A stretch of DNA of 16,295 bases from contig JALLAZ010001493.1 of the NCBI GenBank assembly GCA_036939755.1, positions 1 through 16,295 on the forward strand, written 5' to 3'. The stretch comes from Stephanodiscus triporus (taxonomy: Eukaryota > Bacillariophyta > Thalassiosirophyceae > Thalassiosirales > Thalassiosiraceae). Positions 8,473-16,053 of this stretch are shown here, one piece after another; position 1 is the stretch's first letter, and each line of letters starts with the position of its first letter. The translations under genes were made by a program, and so were the position numbers. The notes beneath the pieces are model-generated. The model worked only from the letters and a program-made list of their open reading frames with translations. It was not told the DNA's origin and ran no database searches.

Positions 8473-8551
8473 TGTCATAATCCTATCAGCATGGTGAAGG
8501 AGGAGACTAGATAAGATATAACTAGCTTATCTATCTACTACTATTGTAACA
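8473..8551 (-). repeat. 5' LTR of the retrotransposon (79 bp)
   Basis: Direct repeat of 217-298, again from tgtcataatcc to ttgtaaca on the plus strand, and three bases shorter. On the element strand it starts TGTTACAATAG and holds a TTATATCT stretch that could act as a TATA-like element. Transcription would run leftwards, away from the eIF4G-like gene. Confidence 0.92.
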
Positions 8552-8992
8552 CTTACGTACGCGTGGCAGGCCAGACGCAATAATCTCACCCTCTTGACAA
8601 CCCCCCGCCGCCAGCACCATCAACCCCACACCACACTACGATACCATACACGATAAGACCTCTCGCTCTCATTTATGGTATGGCGGAAGAGCGTCAGTGA
8701 AAACTGGTGAAAAGAGGACGGATTGAAAATCGGTACGATGATGCTTTTCATGGGCTCATAATCGTGTGATGGAGTTCATTGATTTTTTTTCGTTACTTCT
8801 TATTGAAGGATTCTGTCATTCTAATTCAACGAATTCTTACTGGCAACTACTTCTTTTCACCCACTCAGAATGGGATAGGAGTACATATCAGTGAAATAGG
8901 CTGACTTCTGTGTCTCATCGATTCGGCAGAAAGAGACAGGGCGGAAAATTGTCTCCCGACGCAGAGTGCAAATTCGACTACATTCTTGAGAA
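8552..8992 (+). promoter_or_regulatory. Upstream region of the eIF4G-like gene
   Basis: No convincing gene lies here. It begins at the retrotransposon edge, has a C-rich stretch (8600-8635), a short T run (8784-8792) and AT-rich sequence nearer the gene. It should contain the promoter and 5' UTR of the downstream gene. A TGA in frame at 8987-8989 shows that the coding region cannot extend further upstream without splicing. Confidence 0.5.
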
Positions 8993-11900
8993 ATGCCAGC
9001 GCATAAAAAGGCACCCAAGGAACTGGCCAAACAGCTGCATGCTGATGCTAAAGAGTTTGTGCCATCATCGGTACGCGATTTTGTTTTCATTGCTCACTGG
9101 AACTCAATTTTTGTTAATGTTGCATGGAATGTTTTATTTTCTCATTTAGAATACTCTTAAGGCTACCGCAGCTGCATGGAAGCCAAATAATGAAGCTCCC
9201 AAGTCAGCAGTGGCGGCAGCATCTTCCGAATCATCAATGAGTGGTAAAACGCCTCTTGTAAAGAATGGTGCATCTAGTGACAAATCAGCCTCTGCGAAGC
9301 TTGCCAGTGCTGATGTCGTGAAGTACGGGGCCAAAGCTCCTCCCGCAAAGAACGGAGTAAACAGTGGGAAAACAGCTGCCGCAAAGCCCTCTGCCGTCGA
9401 ATCCCTCAAACAAGCGCCCCAAGCTCCACCTGCAAAGACCGGTGAAAATAGTGACAAACCACCTGTTTCGGTGCATTCTGCTGCTGAAGCTGCAAAGCAA
9501 GCGCCAAAAACTCCTACTCCATCTGCTTGGGGTAGTAAACCATCGGAGGCAATAAAAATGGCCGGCCCTATCAGGCCGCAGCAAAAGCCAGAGGTACAAA
9601 AGCAACATCAAAATCATGCACCATCAGAGGCAACCAAGAAAGCTGGCCCTAACAAGCCACAACATAAACCAGAGGTGCAACAACGACAGCAGCAACCGAA
9701 TGCGGGGCGTGGTGGCAGGGATGGTGGCAGGGATGGTGGCAGGGATAGTGGAAGGCAGGCTAGCGACAGATCTGATAAGAAGCATGAACAAGGAGGAGGT
9801 GTTGCCCCTCCCGGCAATTCGTGGGCTCGTGCCGCTGCCAAAGGAGGAGGCAAAAAAGATGCAGAGGGTCAGCGTGGTAGACAATCAAAACCTCGAGGGG
9901 GCACTGCATCTAGTGGAGAGCACGGGGGCGACGAGAATAACCCTCCTGCTAGTTCATGGGCTCGTGCCGCTGCCAAGCCTGGTGCAGGTCGAGGCAAAGA
10001 AGAAGATGATCATCGTGGTAGACAGTCTCAATCTGGTGGGGGTGTTATTTCTGGCGGAGAGCAAGGTGGCGATGAGAATAACCCCAACTGGTCGAGGGCG
10101 AAGGCAGTGCCCCTCGACCTGCTGAGACCAGGAGAAGGGAAATCGGATGCCGAAAAGGCAGTGAAACGCATTGATGTAGACGGTCTTCTGGAAATGCGTT
10201 TGAAGTATGTTAGCCCTCCATCATCTTGGGAAGGTGATGATGCAACAAAACCTCCTGCAGCTTGTCTATGGGACTCGCCCTCTCGAATCTCTGATATCGA
10301 AGAGGCGTCAACCGCACCCCGGATTGGAGGTGATGTATCACTGAGAGAGAAGTCTAAGCGAGGAGGAGGACAAGGAGGCAAGTCGAACCCAAATGACACT
10401 GCGCCGCCGCTTGAGGAGTGCAAGCCTCTAGACGTAAACGACGAAACTCGTTGGAAGGCTAAGGTGATGGATGGTGGCAAAGAGGCGCAAGCCGAAGAAG
10501 CTGATGGCAAGGATGAGATCCTTCGAAAAGCGATGCTCATTCTCAATAAGTTGTCTATGACCAAGTTTGATAAATTGTCAGATGAGTTCATAAGCTGTGG
10601 CATCGGTCGTGACATTGAATGTCTTACTGGAGCCGTCGGTCTCATTGTGAATTATGCACAAGAACAGCAACATTTCTCCTCAATGTATGCAAGACTTTGC
10701 CTCAAGCTTGCAAACACACCAATGGAAGGGATTGACAATGGCGCTAAAAAGGGGAAGAAATTCAAGAAGATATTGCTGGAGCGGTGCCAGACAGAATTCG
10801 AAACTGATACCTCAACGAAAATCAAAGAGGCTACCAGAGGAATGACAGACACCGAAGAAATTGAATACCACTCCAATCTGATCAAAAAGCACTACCTAGG
10901 TCACATGCGTTTCATCGGCGAGCTTTATAAGGGTGAGCTCATCAGCATTAAGATTATGATTCGTTGTCTTCCAGCACTGCTCAAGGGAGAGAATGAGGAG
11001 TCATCCGATGACATTGATGAAGAGAAGATTGCGTGCTTTACCAAGCTCATGACTGTCATTGGGTCTAGTCTAGAGCTGCAAAGTGAGGCTATGAAGGTTG
11101 ATGGCAAGGCTGATGTGGCTGATAGCTTGGCCGATTGCTGGAAAACAGTCGAGATCATGGCAAGAGAGAACAAGAAAGATGGCCCAACGGTCAGTAACAG
11201 AATTAAATTCATGCTTCAGGATTTGCTTGAGATGAAAGAAAATGGTAAGTTTGTGGTTCGCTGCTTTGTTTTTGTTGTCCAGTGCAATGTAATTATATTA
11301 TTTCGTGTCGATATTAAATAAATCTCAGGCTGGGTCACAAGACGAAAAGAAGAGACAGCAAAAACATTGTCTCAGATTCATAAGGAAGTGGCGAACGAGG
11401 AGCGTGCAGCTGCTAGACGAATTCCCTCCAGTGGCTCCATTCGCGGAGTCTCCAAGGGTAGTATGCGCCGTGGTGCAAGCTCTGGCGATGTTCGCGTGAT
11501 TGACAAAACACAAGACAAGCCGCAAGTCGATGAAGATGGATTTGTATCCGTTGCAGCATTTAAGGGTCGAAGTGTATCAATGACTGCATTGCAAAGGAGT
11601 CAATCTGAAGGATTCCAGAAATACACAACTCGCGGATCGACGGTACTAAGTACACCTGAGGGGCATGCTAGCCAGGGCAAATTTTCGGTATTGAATACAT
11701 CTGATTCGCGGAGGAAAAGCAAGAACGAAAGCAGTGACAAGGCAGAAGTAATTAAACCAGAGATCACTTATCCTAGTGTGAACGTGTGCGGTACCAAGGC
11801 GAAACTGATTCTCAAAGAATATTTGGCGGGCGGAGACACAGATGATGCTGTGCTCTCGATTCACGAGCTCGTTGGAGCGGGTAGTGAAGGATCGTTTGAG

Positions 11901-12338
11901 CGTGGTACTGAGGTTGTTAAGAGCGCTGTGCTATCGGTTCTAGAAATGAGACAAGAAGATGTCGACAAGTTTTTGGTGGTCTTTTTACGATGTGCAAAAG
12001 AGGAGAAAATTGAGAGAGAAGCCTTTGTCTCTGGTTTAAATGATCCGCTTGAATACCTTTCGGACGTTGCAATCGATGCACCCTTGGCGATTCCACATCT
12101 TGCCAGTATTGTCGCGGAGCTTGTCAAAGCTGATGTCGTTCCATTCGACTTCCTGCTGAATTCTCCCGATTATTTCCGCACTGATCAGAACGCTGCGAAC
12201 TTTGGTGCAAAGATCATGAAGAAGATTGGTGGTGAGGCTTTTTTGTCAGATGATTACACAGTAGTCATCGAGAAGCTGATGACTGATGACGATAGGAGGA
12301 AATATAGTTCTGCGATAGATTTGATTGCAGAAGCATAG
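8993..12338 (+). CDS. eIF4G-like translation initiation factor (PAM2, MIF4G, MA3)
   Basis: Three exons (8993-9070, 9150-11244, 11329-12338) give 1060 residues. The introns (79 and 84 nt) have GT-AG ends and restore the conserved frame. Exon 1 encodes a PAM2-like motif, LHADAKEFVPS (residues 15-25), which in other proteins binds the MLLE domain of poly(A)-binding protein. Residues about 30-350 are low complexity: Lys/Ala repeats, an RGG-type stretch (about 212-227) and repeated SWARAAAK blocks. Residues 365-373 (KRIDVDGLL) sit where eIF4G carries its eIF4E-binding motif. MIF4G, the eIF4A/RNA-binding HEAT domain, runs from about 483 to 735, ending RIKFMLQDLLEMKE-NG-WVTRRKEE across intron 2. An MA3 domain spans about 875-1000. 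The factor should bridge cap-binding protein, helicase and poly(A)-binding protein in the cytosol. No second C-terminal W2 domain is present. The start is the first ATG after an in-frame stop. Confidence 0.9.
9071..9149 (+). other. Intron 1 of the eIF4G-like gene (79 nt, phase 0)
   Basis: The donor is gtacgc and the acceptor is ttctcatttag after a T-rich tract. Splicing joins the PAM2 exon to NTLKATAAAWKP in frame. AAWKP-type wording after PAM2 fits a continuous protein. Confidence 0.8.
9711..10100 (+). repeat. In-frame tandem repeats inside the eIF4G-like gene
   Basis: A 12-bp unit, ggtggcagggat, is present three times exactly at 9711-9746 and encodes GGRD repeats, with a fourth degenerate copy after it. 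A longer 45-codon unit then starts with WARAAAK and includes RGRQS and GGDENNP. Its Trp codons lie at 9822, 9957 and 10089. The third copy is degenerate (NWSRAKA). All units keep the reading frame. Confidence 0.8.
11245..11328 (+). other. Intron 2 of the eIF4G-like gene (84 nt, phase 1)
   Basis: The donor is a strong gtaagt and the acceptor is aataaatctcag. Splicing rebuilds the conserved end of the MIF4G domain (ENG then WVTRRKE). If retained, translation would stop at 11319-11321 and remove the MA3 domain. Confidence 0.9.
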
Positions 12339-12547
12339 CAGGTGAAGTGCTTGAAACAATATCAATAGATAAATAGGTAGACCGTTTCTGTTTAATACTT
12401 TGGAAAAGATAGTAAATCATTTCCGCTATTGATTTTCTGCATTCATTTCATACTTAAAGGTATGACCATAGTTGTTTCGTAGTTGAAGTTGACAATCTAC
12501 ACTCTTACTTTTGATGTAACGCCCGAAGTTGCTGTCGGTTCCCCATT
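12339..12547 (+). other. Downstream region of the eIF4G-like gene
   Basis: AT-rich sequence after the TAG stop, with no gene seen. It should hold the 3' UTR and polyadenylation signals. No canonical AATAAA is present. Confidence 0.4.
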
Positions 12548-12673
12548 ATGTTCATGTCCGAATCTTGTGAGCTTTGCGGTGCTGGAGAACTTGCCAAAAA
12601 TAACGTCCATCCTTTGACCACGCCGGACACAGCTTTCACTTGCATTCTATTTTGTACATGGTGCCAAATGTGA
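12548..12673 (+). CDS. Short zinc-ribbon ORF, possibly a PhnA-like first exon or remnant
   Basis: A 41-codon ORF with two CX2C pairs: CELC at residues 7-10 and CTWC near the end, 25 residues apart. This is the spacing of a zinc ribbon. The wording SCELCGA and the CxLxCxxC-like second half resemble the N-terminal ribbon of the long PhnA family (known mainly in bacteria; function unclear). A good splice donor, gtgagc, begins at 12670, two bases before the TGA. The ORF may therefore be a first exon, but I could not join it in frame to the likely downstream exon using the best acceptor (tag at 12771-12773). It is too short for ordinary gene calling. It may be a pseudogene. Confidence 0.35.
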   Translation: MFMSESCELCGAGELAKNNVHPLTTPDTAFTCILFCTWCQM

Positions 12674-12773
12674 GCTCGGTTAACATTTTTCGGCTCGGAT
12701 ATTGATGAGTGCGTGTATCACTCCGCCAAAGCAGCTTCTATCTTTGGGCTCTATTTTGACTATATTCTCTTAG

Positions 12774-13097
12774 TGCAATGTGCCTTCCGTAGACCCGACA
12801 TCATGGATCGTACCATACCACCATACCATACCATACACCATACCTGGTGTGGAGGCGTGGCGCCGCCTTCTCCAAATCGACCAACAATCGCATCGCCCGT
12901 CGACGATTGACTACGACGAAGATGATGAAGAGACTGACGCCGACCCGGATGATGCGCCACCACAATGGCTTGCTACTCTGACCTCCTCGTTGCCGTTCTT
13001 CTTCCCCGAACCCGCAAGGAGACGGCGCGACAGGGCCTTGCCGACGACTTGGGGACAAGCGGCGGCCTCTTCATACAAGTCCTGTAGAGTACTCTAA
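12774..13097 (+). pseudogene. Acidic ORF, possible second exon of the zinc-ribbon gene
   Basis: An open frame of 107 codons follows a good acceptor-like sequence (atattctcttag). It reads VDPTSW, then PGVEAWRRLLQI, then an acidic block DYDEDDEETDAD, and ends at a TAA (13095-13097 area). D-x3-W followed by a V-x-AWR-x-L stretch and an acidic patch is the order found between the ribbon and C-terminal domain of long PhnA proteins (from memory, inference). A CCATA microsatellite interrupts the middle. The C-terminal PhnA domain is not found. There is no ATG at its start, so it needs an upstream exon. Confidence is low. Confidence 0.25.
12811..12844 (+). repeat. CCATA microsatellite
   Basis: Five or so copies of ccata with two imperfections (taccataccaccatacc then more of the same). 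It lies within the acidic ORF, where it codes for Pro, Tyr, His, Thr and Ile. Confidence 0.8.
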
Positions 13098-13515
13098 ACG
13101 ATTGCACATACTTAGGAACTAGTATGTTTAGGAATGTTTGATTCCTTCATACGGAGCGATACGTACGATATCCTCAAGCGGGCCACCCCCAAAAATATTT
13201 GAACACAATGGCCTCGTGGCCGGCTCCCTGCCCTCGTTTCCAACAGGCCTCTCTCTCCGCTCAGCTCCACTCCCGTCCCATTTCTACCTCCCTCCCTCTC
13301 TGCTTCACAATGGCCTGGAAAACAAATAATATTGCCACGGCGAAAGCACAGATGCCCGCGGCTAGTTTGACTTGTTCTCGGTTCTCGCAGGTGTACGAAT
13401 TCTCAACCACTCTTGAGGTTGCCAATGACAACACAATCAAAGATTCGAGTGTTGAGTATCCATCTACTCTCTTCGACATCGCACAGCTCCGACGACCAGC
13501 ATCTCTCCCTCGACC
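13098..13515 (+). promoter_or_regulatory. Upstream region of the HMG-box gene
   Basis: No supported gene. A pyrimidine-rich tract (about 13250-13310) with several CTC repeats may mark the transcription start area. ATG codons from 13208 onward open a 132-codon frame that overlaps the HMG-box start in another frame. If these lie in the mRNA they would act as an upstream ORF. The protein it would make looks non-specific. Confidence 0.4.
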
Positions 13516-15039
13516 ATGGCAACTCCTGATGCCGCTCCTGTGGGCAGCAGTGATGCATCAACCCGCGGCTGGGCATTGGACACCGCGAACGCAACCATAC
13601 GGGTGAAGCCTCGCAGGCCATACACTCCGTACAATCTCTTTTACTTGCTGGAGCGTGAGTTAGTTGTCCAAGGGCACGATCCTTCGATGGCGAAGGAAAA
13701 GGCGCTGGAAAAAAATGGAGTGTCCTCGATGCGGGGGAGACCAGAAGATGACATTCCCATCCCCTCGCGGTACAAGAATGTTGTGCTTTCGCCGATGTGG
13801 TATGAGCCAAACATGAAAGAGAAGCGGAAGCACCGAAAGACGCATGGCAAGGTGAGGACGCTCCGTACATGCTAAGAACAAACCAGTGTTCGCTATGCTG
13901 ACATTCTTATTCGATTCTAGATCTCTTTCAAAGACCTTACTGCGATCATCTCCCAAAACTGGGCAACGATCGACGCAGAAACCAAGCAGTATTGTACCCG
14001 CGTATCGGATTTAGGCAGAAAACTTTACAAGGAAACGATGACTCAGTATAACGCCTCTCAGAAGATTATTCAGCTGAAGAAAGAACGCGCTGCCATGGAG
14101 AGCGCAAGGGAACAGAAACTGGATGAGCAGTCTTTCATGATCAACACATTCAACAGTCCTAATAGACCAGGAAAATCATTAAGTAATCCTGCAACTCCGG
14201 ATCGAATTGCGTCAGGTCGCGGTGCAAAAATTGTCACTCCGCCTCATTCTGGCTTCAACATCAGTCCATCAATTATTGCCCCAATCCACGTCCCAAGTGG
14301 GGCTCCTGCCTCCTTCTATCATTACGGCCCTCCTCCTCCGATGCCATCATCGGTGCCCCATTCTCAATCGCATCCTCATTCCATGCCAGGCCCAAGCAAC
14401 TCGCTTTCTCATTCCATGTTAAACCGAAGCCAATCCCATCCCCATGCCCTTTCTATACCAGGCCATTTTCCTTCCTGGATCCCGTCATACGCTCAGCAGT
14501 ACAATCAACATCACCATCATCACCAATACAGCTATCATGGAGCCCCCGCTATGAACAAGACGAATGATAGCAGTGGTGCTAATGCGAAGACATCAAGAAA
14601 CAATTCACACCATGATCGATGCACTGGTGGAAACATAACCACTTCTCCTATTCCATATGGAGGATTAGGGTTAAATATGAATGTCAATGATAGTGTGATG
14701 AAAGTAGACGGAAACCCCGCCATAAACCCCGATTCTAGCAGTAACAATCTTCAACCCTCTGAGAAGGGTAACTTGACACACGATGACGCCATTCGAATTT
14801 GTAATTTGATGGAGTCTCCTGGCAAGAGATTCAATCAGTATGAAGTTGAGCTCAATAACCACCCGATTCACGATATGCCAAGCTTTGATTTCGCTGATCA
14901 TCATAGTCTGTCTTCCGATGATGGTGATATGAATAGAGAATTATCTTCCCGTGACCTTCTTGGTCACTATGAAAGTAACGAAGACAATTTTTTGGATCTG
15001 GGCTATGACGACGAAGCGATGTTCCCTGATATAGTATAG
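13516..15039 (+). CDS. HMG-box DNA-binding protein with His/Ser/Pro-rich tail
   Basis: Two exons (13516-13851 and 13921-15039) give 484 residues. The 69-nt intron is phase 0, with gtgagg donor and tcgattctag acceptor. The HMG box starts at KPRRPYTPYNLFYLLER (from residue 31) and resumes in exon 2 as ISFKDLTAIISQNWATIDA through GRKLYKETMTQY (113-155). HMG boxes bend DNA in the minor groove; the protein is probably a nuclear architectural or regulatory factor. Canonical boxes are about 75 residues. This one spans about 125 because some 50 extra residues separate helix 1 from helix 2, with a basic KRKHRKTHGK just before the intron. The rest is low complexity: SQSHPH repeats (about 240-300), a five-His run, and an acidic C-terminus (NEDNFLDLGYDDEAMFPD) that could activate transcription. 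The ATG lies in a cgaccATGGC context. Confidence 0.85.
13852..13920 (+). other. Intron of the HMG-box gene (69 nt, phase 0)
   Basis: GT-AG ends with a T-rich 3' part (attcttattcgattctag). It splits the HMG box between HRKTHGK and ISFKDL. If retained, the frame stops at 13873-13875. Confidence 0.9.
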
Positions 15040-15400
15040 CTGCCTGCAATTGTGCAGAAATCCCTTGACGCTGAAACACGGCATGAAGATGGTAACTTCT
15101 GATGAAAGAAGGAAGAAAACTTGGGTTGCAACAACCTTTCACACAATAGCTACTTTAATTGCGAAAAAATATCTAATTTTATTGGCATTCAAGTAGAAAG
15201 TTCAGCCCACCCACTACAGTAGAACCAATAATTGAGACTTGTCTCCACTAGAGGATGCCAGAAAATGATCCTTTTCCACGGAAGTAGGGCGGGGTCTAAA
15301 GGATATCATGCGGAAAGAACGTTTTTGTGGAAATCAAGAGGTAACGTCGCGAGGTCTCTCCAACCAGAGCCCCTGACTCGCAATCTCTCTCTGCCAAGCT
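15040..15400. other. Tail-to-tail intergenic region
   Basis: No gene seen. It should carry the 3' UTRs of the HMG-box gene (plus) and the plastid protein gene (minus). AT-rich stretches such as 15160-15185 could hold the polyadenylation signals. Confidence 0.5.
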
Positions 15401-16053
15401 TTAATAACCAAGCAATTTTCGTCCCATCGCACTTTCGAAATCCAGCCCAGGAATCTTTATTCCTGGTGGTTTATCCTCTCCCTTGACCACCGTCGTGGTG
15501 CCCAATATCCCCGTCTCGCCACCTTCACTGCTAATGCTACCCGAAAGACCGTCAGTTCTGTCCGGCTGCGCGCAGTACTCCTGACAACTCCCTTGACAAT
15601 ATTGATCGTCCTACATGTATTCGACGAGATGATGAAAAATGAGACATCAAGATTCTTTGATACAAGTGTGAAACATTTGTGCAACGGCGACCAACGTTTC
15701 CCACTCTCTACAGGCACGCGTACCTTTGGCGCAATCAGCTTGCAATTCTTCAGACAATCGGTGAAACAGTCAGTTGCTGCCGCCTTGGCCATCGACGGAT
15801 GACACTGCCACGACGCGCCGCCGGCCATTACAGCTATGGCGGAGAATAAGAATGAACGACGCGACGGTGACAACGCCGCTGATGATGTGCCATCCTCTTG
15901 ATCATGACGGCTCGTTGGCTTTCCCTCAATGATATTAATCCCAACAGCGGATTGAAGCGCTGGCTGTTGTTGTTGAGTATGATGGGGCGTGAATGCATGG
16001 GAGAATGACGGCTGAGACGCCAAGATGACAATGAGCAGGAGGAGAACCACCAT
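15401..16053 (-). CDS. Conserved plastid, probably thylakoid-lumen, protein with two CX3CX3C motifs
   Basis: Two exons (16053-15724 and 15610-15401) give 179 residues. The 113-nt intron has GT-AG ends (gtacgc, acatgtag). Residues 1-20 are a hydrophobic signal peptide ending S-H-A before Phe21, the ASAF-type site that sends diatom proteins into the complex plastid. A transit-like region follows. Residues 62-92 are a Tat-type thylakoid signal: SPSRRSFLF, a hydrophobic stretch, and an A-x-A-like SMAKAA cleavage site. The mature part has CFTDCLKNC (96-104) and CQGSCQEYC (115-123), each CX3CX3C, followed by a Gly-rich tail with GILGTTTVVKGEDKPP. This looks like a widespread algal plastid protein family, but I cannot name it or its function. 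The six Cys could form disulfides or bind a metal. The frame through the intron is open but wrong downstream; only splicing gives the second Cys cluster. Confidence 0.85.
15611..15723 (-). other. Intron of the plastid protein gene (113 nt, phase 0)
   Basis: On the minus strand it runs from GTACGC after IAPK to ACATGTAG before DDQYC. Its length is not a multiple of three and it has no in-frame stop, so an unspliced message would be read straight through into a wrong C-terminus. Confidence 0.85.

Larger units (their letters stand above)
217..8551 (-). mobile_element. Ty1/copia LTR retrotransposon, CoDi-like, non-functional copy
   Basis: The element runs right to left. It is bounded by two near-identical LTRs (217-298 and 8473-8551) that begin TG and end CA on the plus strand. 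A primer-binding site lies just inside the right LTR and a polypurine tract just inside the left LTR, which fixes the orientation. The internal order gag, protease, integrase, reverse transcriptase, RNase H is the Ty1/copia order. Gag ends in a CCHC knuckle and pol has wording typical of the diatom CoDi lineage (from family knowledge). At least six in-frame stops and several frameshifts disable it. No target-site duplication is seen: the five bases outside the left LTR are gttcc, and outside the right LTR cttac. Confidence 0.93.

Noticed and set aside
8857..9149. ORFs on both strands over the start of the eIF4G-like gene
   Set aside because: They cross exon 1 and intron 1 of the gene in other frames and show no recognisable domain.
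9614..9853. Minus-strand ORF with LPPSLPPSLPP repeats
   Set aside because: It is the antisense reading of the GGRD repeat of the eIF4G-like gene.
12713..12910. Plus-strand ORF of 65 codons over the CCATA repeat
   Set aside because: It overlaps the better-supported acidic frame, its content is driven by the repeat, and no start context or motif supports it.
13208..13606. 132-codon plus-strand ORF overlapping the HMG-box start
   Set aside because: Composition is non-specific, it overlaps the well-supported HMG-box start in another frame, and no domain is visible. Kept only as a possible upstream ORF.
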